The translations under genes and the position numbers were made by a program. The notes under the pieces were generated by a model. It had not been told where the DNA came from. It did no database searches and saw nothing but the letters and a program-made list of their open reading frames with translations. A stretch of 64,000 nt of DNA from Paraspadella gotoi (Eukaryota > Chaetognatha), in contig CM119271.1 of the NCBI GenBank assembly GCA_051294375.1, positions 13,451,515 to 13,515,514 of the forward strand, written 5' to 3'. This document shows, in pieces, positions 1-10,856 of this stretch. Positions within the stretch are counted from its first letter, which is position 1; each line of letters starts with the position of its first letter.

Positions 1-1274
1 GTGTTAAAAATAATAATGTATTTAATACAAGTAAGTAGAAAGGTAGGGCAAAGAAAAAAGGTCGAAGCGAAGTAAATGTAGAATAGTAAATGACCAACAA
101 ATCGTGAATAAGTTTATTTTCGTAGGGAATAAACGAATGGAGAAATCAATGTCGTACCATAAATTGGTGTCGACTATTTTGAAAGGGACACTTTGATTTA
201 CATTTTAGCAGTAGTTGTGCTCTGCATCAATTTCTTTATTCAACGTATTCTATTTCTGTAGCAGCTCTCAACAACAACAAGAGGGATTTATGGATCTCGG
301 CATTTCGTAAGTAGTAAAGGTTCATAATTTTGTATCAACGTTTTGCCGACACGTTTTTTTTAATAAATAGACTTTTAGTTTTTCGGCGACTCGTTTATGA
401 ATTTAAATCTAATTCACTTCTATCAAATCTTATCTTATCAGTTATTTTCATCTATTTTGTCCGTCTTTCTTTTTTTTCGAATTTTATTCATTAAAAATTT
501 ATCTCACTTTCGGTAATTGACTTTTTTATCTTTCGCCGTTCTAAATTTCCCTTTCCCAATTTAATCTGAAAACCCAAAACTAATTAATTGTATTTTTTTC
601 TAAATAAATCTTTTTTTTTCGTAAATCATCGTTTATTCCCTAAATTTGTTTCGCGTCTTTCATTTTGTCAAAAGCAGAGTTGATAATTTCCCGTTCATTC
701 TATACTATATAAGCATATCATAAGCATATAGCATAACCTATTTTTTAAATTTTAACCCCCTTTAAATTTTAATATTTATACCATCCTCTCCCATAATTTT
801 TCTCTCCTTTTTATCCTCCTTTCCTAATTCCTAATAACTTCGCCAAACAGTCTATTTTTTTTTTTATCATCCAACGTCGATTTTAAGTTTCCTTTCGGAT
901 CCATTCTCGGCCTTATTTTCCCAGAACCCCCCGTTTCATCTGAGGTTAGGAATTAGGGTTTAAGGGAACCGCCTCGTCATTTTCGTACAACTTTCCTCTC
1001 TCTCCCATTTTTAAAATCCTTAAGTTTTAACCTTAAATTTCCTGTTTTCATCTTTCTCATTCAACTTCCTCCTCCCAGTCCTATAAACCTTCCTTCCCAC
1101 TTCTCTTCCCATCAAATTACTTTCCTCTTTCCCACCTTCCCCCCTCCCTTTCCCATCATTTTCCCACTTCACCCCTCACGTCCCACTTTCCCATCGGACC
1201 CCGTCCGTCCCCTTCCCTTTGCCTGAAGGATCTAAGTGATTTAAGCTTCTCTCAGGAAAAAAAAAGGTTAAAAG
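1..1274. other. AT-rich non-coding DNA
   Basis: Pyrimidine- and T-rich sequence with many short poly-T runs. From about 1000 to 1210 it becomes C/T-rich. No open frame with coding character, RNA gene or recognisable repeat was seen. Confidence 0.6.

Positions 1275-1326
<52 letters not shown>
1275..1326. repeat. (CT)n microsatellite
   Basis: About 25 CT dinucleotides with one interruption. The same motif class, in both orientations, recurs throughout the window. Confidence 0.95.
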
Positions 1327-1659
1327 ACGCACGCGGCTTCTTTTTTATATTTACCTTTTTCCCCCTCCCTCTCATTTTTTTTTCAATTTTCGCAATTTTT
1401 ATTTTATTTTATAAATATTTTCTTTTTTTTTCAGGCTTCGTCGTATCAACAAAAAGCGCGACGGCGCATTCGCTAAAAGATGAGAAAATAATTGCTTTTT
1501 CCTTTTTTCCATTTTTTTTCTTTCTTTTTTTTTCTTTTTTTTATTTTTTTTTGCTCTCTCTCTAGATCGTCTTTTTTTTCTCCAAACGCAACACATTTTG
1601 GAGGAATCGCTATTTTCATTTCTTCATTAGGTCAAAATAATAAATGTTTATAAATAAAT
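1327..1659. other. T-rich non-coding DNA
   Basis: Long T and TTTC runs. The lysine/arginine-rich open frame readable on the minus strand is a product of this composition. Nothing else was recognised. Confidence 0.6.
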
Positions 1660-1815
1660 GTTTATAATATATCACTTCATCGATAGGGAAGCCAATTACT
1701 GTGAGATTTAATAAACGAAACTGTGAGAGTCTCGATTCGAACCTTGCAGGGTCTTGCTAAGCTATTATCTCGTAAGTAGGATGGAATTCTTAACCCACTT
1801 TAGCCTTTCCCAAAT
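1660..1815 (-). repeat. Dispersed repeat R1, minus-strand copy
   Basis: Read on the minus strand this contains the R1 core: a GATAATAGC.TAGCA.GACCCTGCAAG section, then TTCGAATCGAGACTCTCAC, then the GGCTTCCCTATCGATGAAG tail. It matches plus-strand copies at about 3.0, 8.7, 14.3, 21.2 and 27.3 kb. The stretch GCAAGGTTCGAATCGAG resembles a Pol III B box, so a tRNA-derived SINE origin is possible but unproven. Confidence 0.75.
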
Positions 1816-1863
1816 TCATGAGTAAGATACACGTAGCTTGTTTATTCTACGAAAGAATAATTA

Positions 1864-1909
1864 TTCTATTATTTATAATAATAACCTAATAATAATAAAA
1901 TAATAATAA

Positions 1910-1952
<43 letters not shown>
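1864..1952. repeat. (AAT)n trinucleotide microsatellite
   Basis: Interrupted, then perfect AAT/ATA repeats. The poly-tyrosine frame on the opposite strand is an artefact of this repeat. Confidence 0.9.
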
Positions 1953-1954
<2 letters not shown>

Positions 1955-2169
1955 GATTCTCTCTTTCGCCGCTTGATCGTTTCCTGTAAAGTTTCCTTCT
2001 TTCCTTTGCAAAAATCGTTACGAGTTGTAAAAAAAAAAACAACAACAACAAAAAACAGAAAACAGATTCCTTTTTCTATTTATGTTTTTTTGTTGTTTTT
2101 TTTTCGCTCTTGCGATGGTTTATGTTTTCTCCATCGCGACGAAGAGAAAACGACGAAACCTTTTCGCTA

Positions 2170-2700
2170 TCTCGTAAATCTTTCAACGCTCATCTCAGGG
2201 GTAAATAAATCTTTCATTGTTCATATCAGGGTAAATAAATCTTTCATTGTTCATCTAAGGGGTGAATAAATATTTCAACGTTCATCTCATGGGTGAATAA
2301 ATTTTTCATTGTTAATGTCAGGGGTGAATAAATCTTTCAATGTTCATCTTAGGGGTGAACAAATCTTTAAACGTTCATCTTAGGGGTGAATAAATCTTTC
2401 ATAGTTCATCTAAGTTATGAATAATTTTTTTAAGGTTCATCTCAGGAGTGAAAAACTCCTTCAAAGCCTTTGTAGTTCGTATTAAGGATGAATAAATGTG
2501 TTCATCTCAGAGAAAAGTAAATCATTCAGCATTTATTTGATGCGCGAATAAATCATTTGTAGTTCATTTCAAGGATACGTAAATAAATCTTTTAGAATTC
2601 ATCTTTTTGGTGAATTTATGTCTTTTATAGTTCTTTTCAGGGATAATTAAATCTTTCAGTATTCTTACATTTCATCGCAGGGGTAAATTAATACTTTGTA
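2170..2700. repeat. ~31-bp minisatellite
   Basis: About ten units of the form GGGGTGAATAAATCTTTCA.TGTTCATCT follow one another with a period of about 31-36 bp. They are regular from 2190 to 2440 and increasingly degenerate to about 2700. Units keep GTGAATAAATCTTTCA and vary at TTCATCT. The small plus-strand open frame through the first units is carried by the repeat. Confidence 0.85.
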
Positions 2701-2789
2701 GTTGATCTCGGGGATAAAAAAAGTTTAAACAATTTTTTTTTAGAAATAAATCTTTAAATAAAAACTGGAAAAAAATATATTGACCCCTG

Positions 2790-3005
2790 TTGAATGGATT
2801 CTTGGCGCCGGATTCGCGATCGGAGCTGATGTTTCCTCGATGGGAAAATGGCGTCGATTGAAGTCAATTGCCGACGTCGTAAATGGCAAAGTAGCATTTG
2901 ATGTTGTTGATGGCAAAGTGGCGTCGATGGCAATGTGATGTTGATGTCATAAATGGACGAGTGGCGTTGATGTGTTTGATGGCAGAATGTCGTTAATTTC
3001 TTTCA
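2790..3005. repeat. Degenerate GATGGCAAAGTGGCG tandem repeat
   Basis: The motif GATGGCAAAGTGGCGTCGAT recurs five or six times in altered form with a spacing of roughly 30-40 bp. No coding frame persists. Confidence 0.55.
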
Positions 3006-3009
3006 TCGT

Positions 3010-3260
3010 TTATGAAATTGGTACAACCAATAAAAATTTTTGTTTATTCATTTAATAAATAAGCTATTTTGCCCCTGACTTTGGACAGCCTGTCCAATGG
3101 ACAGGCTTTAGTGGTTTAAGGCCTTCATCATTCTTACGAGATAATAACATAGCAAGTTCCTGCAAGCTTTCAATCGAGACTCTCTCGCAGTCAAGTTTAT
3201 TAACTCCCAGAGTCCCTGGCTTCCCCATCAATTATGTTATCGCTGATGAGCAGATCTGGG
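3010..3260 (+). repeat. Dispersed repeat R1, plus-strand copy
   Basis: Begins ATGAAATTGGTACAACCAAT and runs through CTGACTTTGGACAG, GTGGTTTAAGGCCT, CTGCAAGCTTTCAATC and GACTCTCTCGCAGTC to CTGGCTTCCCC. This is one of the most complete R1 copies. It has an extra TGGACAGCCTGTCC-type inverted duplication near 3085-3105. Confidence 0.8.
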
Positions 3261-3398
3261 ACATGAAATGCTGAGGTCACATCGTTGACTTGGCGATGTT
3301 CATTCCACTGAAAAAGGCCTTGGCAACGTACTTTTTAAAAAATCACCTACAATTTAACTGAAAAAAAATATTTGGAGATCCGAACTGTGGGGGGTTTG

Positions 3399-3559
3399 NN
3401 NNNNNNNNNNNNNNNNNNNNNNNNNNNNNNNNNNNNNNNNNNNNNNNNNNNNNNNNNNNNNNNNNNNNNNNNNNNNNNNNNNNNNNNNNNNNNNNNNNNN
3501 NNNNNNNNNNNNNNNNNNNNNNNNNNNNNNNNNNNNNNNNNNNNNNNNNNNNNNNNNNN
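3399..3559. other. Assembly gap (161 N)
   Basis: Unresolved bases. The right edge is a (GA)n tract, so the gap probably lies in a microsatellite. Confidence 0.95.
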
Positions 3560-3778
3560 AGAGAGAGAGAGAGAGAGACAATTTGTGAAAACTTAATTTT
3601 CTCGACGGCGGAGATCTTAAAAAACTCCTCAGTGTTCATGGACTTCGAAAATCGTCGAGGCCGAACTCACCTCCTTTTCCTTACCTTTTTTTCCTTTTCT
3701 TTCCTTTTCCTTATACCTTTTTTTCTTTTCTTTCTTTTTCCTTATTTTTTGTAAAAAACGTTTTTTGGACGCAGGTTA

Positions 3779-4036
3779 NNNNNNNNNNNNNNNNNNNNNN
3801 NNNNNNNNNNNNNNNNNNNNNNNNNNNNNNNNNNNNNNNNNNNNNNNNNNNNNNNNNNNNNNNNNNNNNNNNNNNNNNNNNNNNNNNNNNNNNNNNNNNN
3901 NNNNNNNNNNNNNNNNNNNNNNNNNNNNNNNNNNNNNNNNNNNNNNNNNNNNNNNNNNNNNNNNNNNNNNNNNNNNNNNNNNNNNNNNNNNNNNNNNNNN
4001 NNNNNNNNNNNNNNNNNNNNNNNNNNNNNNNNNNNN
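3779..4036. other. Assembly gap (258 N)
   Basis: Unresolved bases, again with a (GA)n right edge at 4037-4047. The left flank 3670-3760 is a CCTTTT/TTTCTT pyrimidine tract. Confidence 0.95.
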
Positions 4037-4359
4037 AGAGAGAGAGAAGACGTTTCGTTTTTTAAAAAAGATAAGAGGAAAAACGATTTTCTTATGCTTA
4101 TTTTTTTTTCCTAACTGAAAGAGGGAATCGTTAGCCGGCCATACGTTCGATTTTAGAATTATAATATTTGTTTACTTATTAGTAAAATATATGAGTTGAA
4201 TAATGTATGTTGTAAAACCCTTTAGCGAATTACGGTGATTCGAGGTTCAAGGACGAGCTGAAAAGTCACGGGTTCGCGACCCGAATAACTTTTGATTTCT
4301 AAACAGATTTATCCCAGGATGCATGCACTCGTGATTTTTTTACCGGTTTTTTTACGACA

Positions 4360-4490
4360 AAAATGACAAACACGACGACGACGACGGTGACTGTGACCTC
4401 TACAACAACAACAACAACAACAACAGCATCGAAGACGCCGATAATGACAACAACAATGACGACGACGACAACGACAACGACTCTCCCTGA
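4360..4490. repeat. GAC/AAC trinucleotide repeat
   Basis: GACGACGACG and ACAACAACAACA runs mixed together. The valine- or cysteine/arginine-rich frames on the minus strand come from this repeat. The hairpin CGGGTTCGCGACCCG at about 4269-4283 is not part of a tRNA. Confidence 0.85.
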
Positions 4491-4529
4491 AAACTTGCCC
4501 AATCGATGAGAAGGTCAGTTCGACCAAAA

Positions 4530-5038
4530 ATTGCGTCTCCCTTTCTTCTTCGCCCTCGACTCCTCTTCCTACTCTTCCTCTTCCTCCTTTTCTTTCTTTC
4601 TTTCCTCCCTCTTCTCCTTTCTACTAATTCATCTTCTTAAGCCCTCCTCTTCCCTCATTCCTCTTCCTCACTCTTCTCCTTCTCTACCCTCTCCTCCTTT
4701 TCCTCCTCCCCTCTTGCTTTCTCTCTGTGTCGTATTCCTCATACCCCTCTCTTGTTGCACGCTTCTCCTCCTCCTCTCTTCGCTCCTCGCCTTTCTCTCT
4801 TCTCTTTCTCTCCGCTTTTCCTCTCCTTGCTCTTCCTCTGCTCCCTTGCTTCCTCCTCCTGTTCACTCCGTCTTGCCGCTCCTCCAGCGACACTGACATC
4901 AAAACTATTTATTTTTATTTCTTCTTTCATATTTTTTCGTTCGCTTATCATCCTTTCGAGCTCCTTTTCTTTTTGTACGACTCGGTCTCTTGTCTTTGTC
5001 TTTGGTCTTTGTCTCGCTCTCTCTCTCTCTCTCGTCTG

Positions 5039-5071
<33 letters not shown>

Positions 5072-5214
5072 TTCTTCCTCTCCCTCTCCCTCCCTATCTC
5101 TCCCTTTTTTCCCTGTTTTTTCGTTCGTTTGCATAAAAATGTGATCAGTTTCTTTGCGTCTCATCTTAGGACGGAGAAAAAAAAAACTTCGTTGCTTCGT
5201 CGCTGCCAGAGAGA

Positions 5215-5282
<68 letters not shown>
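4530..5282. repeat. Long polypyrimidine tract ending in (GA)n
   Basis: TCTTCC- and (CT)-rich DNA runs from 4530 to about 5110. After a short unique stretch a (GA)n tract follows at 5209-5281. Serine/leucine- and arginine/glutamate-rich open frames in several phases are shadows of this composition. Confidence 0.85.
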
Positions 5283-5283
<1 letters not shown>

Positions 5284-5589
5284 TTCCTAACTTTTCCCCT
5301 AATGAAAAAAAGTCTATTATTTTATTTTTGTTGCCAATACGACTTTGTTTGTAATAATAAACCATTAATTCTCCTTTAATTAAAACAAAAAGATGACAAA
5401 AATGTTCACAAGATGCGATATAAAGATAAATGGAAAAAATGGATACTTTTCCAAAAAGAAAAAAATAAGAGATGTTTCCATATTTTCCCTTTTTTTTCTT
5501 CAAATTCCTTAAATTTCCAATTTCTATAACCGAGAATCGACTTTCTGAACCGCGAACGAAAAAAGTTCCGTAACTAAAAAACGGACTTT

Positions 5590-5627
5590 ATTCATTCATT
5601 CATTCATTCATTCATTCATTCATTCAT

Positions 5628-5726
<99 letters not shown>

Positions 5727-5745
5727 TTTGTTTGTTTGTTTAATT
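5590..5745. repeat. Compound tetranucleotide microsatellite (ATTC)n(ATTT)n(GTTT)n
   Basis: About ten ATTC units pass directly into about 25 TTTA units and end in three TTTG units. Confidence 0.95.
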
Positions 5746-6400
5746 AGTGAGGTAGTTATTTAATTTGCAAAAACCATACAATTGTAAAAAAGTGTTAAAC
5801 ATATTCAATAATAAGCGTATTTAAGACCCTATTGGGTTAATAACTTATAATAACAATAATACAAAATTTAATCAAAGACTTAAGACATGGGACTAAATTT
5901 TGTTAAAGATCTAATCAAATAATCGCTCGGTCGGTATGTCAGTCTGTCAGTCTGTCCCTCTTACATTAAAAATGCATATAAAAAACCTCAAATCTAAGGG
6001 ACTGCTAGCGCCGCCTTCACGAATTCCAAAAACTATAAGGAATAAAAGACAGAATTTTGATTCAGTGCATGTCATAAATATGGACGAAGAAAGTTTTTGA
6101 GTCATGTCAGGTCATGTCATGCGAAAATAAAGTCACCGCGGCGCAACACATTGAAATTACCGTTTTTGTTTTTTCAAAAATCAAAGATGGCCGCCTTTCC
6201 CTCACGCCCTCTTTCGGAGGGCGGAATGCCCGTCGATTGCCCGTCGTTCGTCGTCGCCCGCTAACAAGCTAATTAATATTCCGTCGAAAAGATAAAACCT
6301 TTTTTATGTGTGGGCGAAAAAAAAATTTTATGTGTGGGAGAAAAAAAATTTCAAAAAAGAAAAAAACTCGTTGACGGTCGAGTTAAGAGAATGTTTTGAA
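5746..6400. other. Unique-looking non-coding DNA
   Basis: Mixed composition, with CAGTCTGT repeats near 5940-5958 and GTCATGTCAGGTCATGTCATG near 6103-6123. No gene was recognised. Confidence 0.5.
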
Positions 6401-6404
6401 ATTT

Positions 6405-6413
6405 TTCGTTCGT

Positions 6414-6456
<43 letters not shown>

Positions 6457-6895
6457 CTTCTTCTCTTCTTTCTTTATCTTTACTTTCTTTCTTTATTTTC
6501 TTTCTTTCTTTCTTTCTTTTTCTTTCTTTCTGTCTTTCAATCTTTCTTTCTTTATTTCTTTCTTTCTTTCTTTCTTTTTCTTCTTTTTTACTTTCTTTTT
6601 CGTTCTTTTTTTCTGAACCGTGTTACTTTTTTCTTTTTTTTTCTGTCTTGCTTTTTGACTTACTTTCTGTCTTTCTATCTTTTGTAGTATTTTTCCTTCT
6701 TTTTTCATCTTTATTTTTCTTTTTAGCCTCTTCCTCTGTTTCTTTCTGTCTCTCTCTATCATTATTTCTGTCTCTCTCCTCTCTCTTTCTCTCTCTCTCT
6801 CTCTCTATTCTCCTCTCTTTCTCTCTCTCTCTCTCTCTCCTCTCTCTCTTCTTCTCTCTCCTCTCTGCTCTCTCTCTCTCTCTTTTCCCACACCC
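6405..6895. repeat. (TTTC)n then (CT)n polypyrimidine block
   Basis: (TTTC)n covers 6410-6620 with interruptions, then TCTTTT/CTCTC sequence covers 6640-6890. Phenylalanine/serine/leucine frames on the plus strand and lysine/arginine frames on the minus strand are compositional. Confidence 0.9.
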
Positions 6896-6929
6896 CCTCC
6901 TTTTTAATTCCGGTCTCCGGCGTGACCTT

Positions 6930-7600
6930 GAACCCCACCTCAATTTGCTTTCGACCTTAACTGGCATAAAACTGGCACAAGGTGGCATAAGGTGGCACCG
7001 AGCGGAAGAGAGTCGGAGGAAACGGCCCACAGGGTCCACGGGCCGGCGACGTCGGATAAAAGTCAAAGGGAATTGGGCTCACGCTGAACAAATTGAAAAA
7101 AGATAGAGGAAATGGCCCACTCGCTCTCTGGGATGATTACGTTATAAAAAAGTTAACATCTTTGGACCCTGTACAAATTGAATCAAAATACCAGAAATGG
7201 CCCACGGTGTGCACCGGCCGACAACGTAGGATTTAAAATTTACCGGAATTCAACTCACGCTGTACTTATCGAAAAAAAAATATAAGAAATGGCCCATGGG
7301 TTCTACTCGCAAACAACATTATATGAAATTGACAGGAATTTAACTCACGCTGTACTGTTCGGAAAAAAATATAAGAAATGGCCCATGGGTTCTACTCGTA
7401 AACAACATTATATGAAATTGACAGGAATTTAACTCACGCTGTACTGTTCGGAAACGTCCTAAGCTCAGCAAAAAGCTTCGCCTCTAATCGGAAAAACGTC
7501 GCCGGTTGTGGCCCACGAGCAGTTGGAACAAAGTTAACGGATCTGGCCCACGGGCAGTCGAGGTCAGAAAACAAAGGAAATGACGCCGAAAGAAAAAAAA
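6930..7600. repeat. ~90-100 bp satellite with AATGGCCCA motif
   Basis: Units of about 90-100 bp each carry AATGGCCCA followed by a GTGTACC/GGTTCTACTCG variant, AACAACATTATATGAAATTG and AACTCACGCTGTAC. The two units centred near 7300 and 7390 are nearly identical. Units toward both ends are progressively diverged but keep GGCCCAC. Confidence 0.8.
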
Positions 7601-7919
7601 AAACAACTCAAATGAAATGGCCCAATGGTCCTGCGGCTCCTGCCTCCGCCTCCTGCCGCTGCTGCTGCTGGCGTTCGGTGCAGCTGCCGCAGCCGTCTGA
7701 CGTTAGAGGAGAAAATGAGAATAGAGACCAATATTCTCCAAAAAATTTTGGGTCAAAGCAACAAAACAAAAAAAAGAATGAAAATGTTAGCGAAAAAAAA
7801 GTGTTTTCTTTAATTTTTTGATTCCGAAGTTTTAATGAATTTAAATTTTTTTTTTAAAAACTTAAATACATTCTGCGAAAGAGTTTAATTGTCAATCAGT
7901 CTGCAGAAGACAACTATCC
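7601..7919. other. Non-coding DNA with short CTG/CTC-rich patch
   Basis: A GC-rich patch at 7625-7705 gives short alanine/proline/cysteine frames in two phases, so no single frame is favoured. The rest is A-rich. No gene was recognised. Confidence 0.45.
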
Positions 7920-8060
7920 GCATTGTCTGTAATCCTTCGGCTCGGAACCAGGCTTGAGGGTTCTCCACGCCCCCAAGCCGGTCTAAGGCCGTCTTCCCGC
8001 TTCCCGCAGGGTTGGCGCCATGGGTGATCAATCCCGGCTCCTAATGGTGATCAGCTGATG
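7920..8060 (-). mobile_element. tRNA-derived SINE, minus-strand copy (partial)
   Basis: The minus strand contains GGAGAACCCTCAAGCCTGGTTCC preceded by a CGGCTTGGGGGCGTG section. This aligns with the body of the SINE at 10.37-10.60 kb. The promoter half is diverged: a GGGATTGATCACC segment sits where box B is expected, and box A is not convincing. Confidence 0.65.
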
Positions 8061-8422
8061 ATATTTATAACTCAATGTTACGCTCATAGGCGAGGTGAAT
8101 TTTGTTGCAATTTCCCTTCTTTCAAAAACGGTGGGTATATGTTTGGTAACGTTTTCACTTAATTGCTTTTGTTTTTAAACTACAAGGAAGATATGCTAAC
8201 GTTTCGACACCCACACATATTAGCCAGCGGGCCCTTTCCCACCCTTTAACTCGAACCGTTATTAAAATGGCCGAAAAAAAAAATATTACCCCAACGTTAA
8301 TTCCAATTTTTCTCCGGTCCGAGGTGCCGAAAACAACGCTGCTCTCGCTTCATTCTCTGCCCGATGGATCCTCGTTCTCGGGTCAAACGTTCATAACCGG
8401 GTCATGGACATTGAACTGGCGG
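8061..8422. other. Non-coding DNA left of gap
   Basis: No coding signal. The last ~35 bases, CATAACCGGGTCATGGACATTG..., resemble the right edge of the 10857-11570 gap. Confidence 0.4.
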
Positions 8423-8604
8423 NNNNNNNNNNNNNNNNNNNNNNNNNNNNNNNNNNNNNNNNNNNNNNNNNNNNNNNNNNNNNNNNNNNNNNNNNNNNNN
8501 NNNNNNNNNNNNNNNNNNNNNNNNNNNNNNNNNNNNNNNNNNNNNNNNNNNNNNNNNNNNNNNNNNNNNNNNNNNNNNNNNNNNNNNNNNNNNNNNNNNN
8601 NNNN
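8423..8604. other. Assembly gap (182 N)
   Basis: Unresolved bases. Confidence 0.95.
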
Positions 8605-8654
8605 ATCGAAGATGAGATTATGTATCTTACTTAAACAATCGAACAAAAAATCCA

Positions 8655-8890
8655 GTTTTTGAGCTTGTTTAAAACTAATCTCTTAATTTATGACTTTGGT
8701 ACAACCGCAATAAATAAGATATCTTGCTTCTGATTATGGACAGGCTTTGGTGGTTTAAGGCCTCCATCACTCTCACTCGATAATGACATAGCAGGTCCCT
8801 GCAAGCTTTCAATCAAGACTATCTCACAGTCTCGTTTATTCACTCCCAGAGTACCTGGCTTCCCTATCAATGAAGTGGTATATTATTTCC
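8655..8890 (+). repeat. Dispersed repeat R1, plus-strand copy
   Basis: Contains TGGTACAACC, CTGATTATGGACAGG, GTGGTTTAAGGCCTCC, CAGGTCCCTGCAAGCTTTC, CAATCAAGACTATCTCACAG and GGCTTCCCTATCAATGAAG in the R1 order. Confidence 0.85.
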
Positions 8891-9064
8891 AAGTAGGTTT
8901 TAATTGTATAAAAGGACCACTCCCTCAAGTATTAGATCGGGGTATATACTATATTGTTACTTTTGCAACAGCCTATTAAAAAGTTTTATGTCCAGTTGGT
9001 CGGAGTTGAAACAACTGCATCTTACTGTATTTCTCAAAGTAAGACAGAGAATCTCATCGCTAAG

Positions 9065-9570
9065 GCGTCGTCGATGATAACAACAAACAACAACGACGAC
9101 GACGCCACTAAGCGTCAACAACATCGTTCACTGCGATGGGCAGTCACTACGATTCACTTCGAACACGAAAACAATTCACGACAACAAAAAGCCACAACAG
9201 ACGGACGACGACGACGACGACGACACGACGACGATGACGAAAGACTAGAAGACGATACGACAAGGAGGTCGCCGACCAAGGCGGATGACCAATGAGGACG
9301 ACAATGACGAAGACGATGACGATAAAGTCTTCTATGATAAAGATGATATTGGTTACAGCGACAGTGGTGGCGATGACATTAAAGAAGAAAGAAGAAGAAC
9401 AACAACGATGACAAAGACTAGATGACGATGCAATAACAAGAAGTAGTGAAGGACAATGATGATGACGACGATGAAGTTTAAAAATGACAAAGAAGACGAC
9501 GATAAGCGATGATGACGACGATGACGACGGACGAGGCGTGACGACGACGACGACCGACTACACAGAATAG
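9065..9570. repeat. GAC/GAT/AAC-rich trinucleotide region
   Basis: Interrupted GACGACGACG, GATGAC and AACAAC repeats extend over about 500 bp. A 113-codon plus-strand frame at 8954-9295 is rich in D, R and N where it crosses the repeats, and other phases are equally open. It is not called as a gene. Confidence 0.75.
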
Positions 9571-9679
9571 TAACTGAAATCGCAGTGAGAATAAATGGCT
9601 GCTATTCAGGTGCAAGGGCAGAGATGGAAGAAGGAAAAACAAGTTTGAGCGAACAATGTCGGATCTGCCCACGATCATT

Positions 9680-10075
9680 AGTGGTAATTAATTAATTTAT
9701 TAATTAATTTAAGTTGCTTTTATGCTGGTCAGTGATGAAAAGACCTAAAAACAAACATTTCGGATCAAATTAATTAATTAATTAATTCGTCACCGACCAC
9801 GACAAAAGCAACGACGACGATGATGGCGACGACGACAATAATGCCAATAACGATTGACTTGATTGATTGATTGATTGATTGATTGACATTGATTGATTGA
9901 TTGATTGATTAATTAATTGACAAATAAATTTATTGATTGAATAATTAAATAATAGATAAATAAATTGATAGTTTGAATAATACTTGCTTGATTAATTGAC
10001 TGATTAAATAATTATTAATTAATTTATTTATTAATTGATTAATTAACCGATTAATTGCACCATCCACTCATGAGT
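9680..10075. repeat. TTAA/ATTG tetranucleotide-rich tract
   Basis: AATTAATTAATT and (GATT)n runs, including about seven perfect GATT units at 9858-9886 and more at 9890-9910. Confidence 0.9.
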
Positions 10076-10345
10076 AATTGGCGTTCAAAAAGTGAAATAT
10101 ATTTTGTTGTTTTTTCTATTTAAACTCATTTCCACTCGGACGACTTCATCGACACTTCATATCCAGCTCAATCACACACTTCCCTACCCACACACAAAAT
10201 TTCATTTCAATCACGAGTAATTGGCGTTTTTTGCTAAGGAGGGACGGACAGACAGATTGAGGGGGCGGACCAACGGACCGACAAAGTGGATTATAGAGAC
10301 GGGATCTGCTTAACAGCAGATCCGACTAAAATTGCATAAGTTCAC
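10076..10345 (+). repeat. Dispersed repeat R3 with terminal hairpin
   Basis: The first part, read on the minus strand, matches units at 21.66-22.48 kb (CCAATTACTCG, TTTTGTGTG.GGTAG.AAGTGTGTGATTGAGC, GAGTTTAAAT.GAAAAAAC). It is followed by a GGACGGACAGACAG tract. It ends with GATCTGCTTAACAGCAGATC, which folds as a 7-bp hairpin, and then CGACTAAAA. The same arrangement ends near 30.66 kb. Confidence 0.7.
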
Positions 10346-10369
10346 CCCGCCTAAAAGCATGACGCCTCC

Positions 10370-10600
10370 AGTCGTGACCCGGTGGCTCATTGAGTAAAGC
10401 CATCAGCTCACTAGGTACCGGGTTCAATCCTAACCCGGGAAGATGTCCGTAAGCCATCTTGGGGCCGTGGAAAACCCCCCAAGCCTGGTTCCAATGTTCC
10501 CAGGACCCGTTCCAGGGCTGAGGTGGCCGAGAAGTTACGGATAGTAGTCTTCAGCCCACTTAGCGCCTTATCCCTACGATAATAGGAGAAAGGGATAGGG
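10370..10600 (+). mobile_element. tRNA-derived SINE, plus-strand copy
   Basis: The head carries a good Pol III internal promoter: an A-box-like TGGCTCATTGAGTAAAGC at 10383-10400 and a B box GGGTTCAATCC at 10420-10430, with usual tRNA spacing. The body continues with AAGCCATCTTGGGGCCGTGG, AACCCCCCAAGCCTGGTTCC and AGTAGTCTTCAGCCCACTT. Body segments recur at 7.92-8.06 kb, 27.84-28.0 kb and 41.6-41.76 kb on the minus strand. The tail boundary is uncertain. Confidence 0.85.
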
Positions 10601-10856
10601 TAAGAAAAATGGATAGAGATTGTTAGGCGATTCTTGCGGATCATAATTGTTACTCTCTTCATGATTGTTTTGACAATTATACTTTTATATGACGTTTTAT
10701 GCATTGATCGGTCGCGATGTCACGAAAACAACGTAACAAAGTAACAACTTAACAAAGTAACGAGCAAATGAGAATTGAATGAGAGACTTTATTAAATTTG
10801 TGTTTTAACCTTTATACAATTTCCCTTTATAATTTTCCCACTTTAAAAATTCGGAA

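Noticed and set aside
4262-4290. Possible tRNA T-arm (CGGGTTCGCGACCCG)
   Set aside because: No acceptor, D-arm or anticodon stem could be built around it.
4739-5503. 254-codon minus-strand open frame
   Set aside because: It is almost entirely R/E, S/L and K from (CT)n/(GA)n repeats, with equally open frames on the other strand.
6396-7106. 236-codon plus-strand frame rich in F, S and L
   Set aside because: It is a translation of (TTTC)n and (CT)n. It continues into the satellite without a change suggesting a domain.
8954-9295. 113-codon D/R/N-rich frame
   Set aside because: It follows triplet repeats and has no non-repetitive conserved part.
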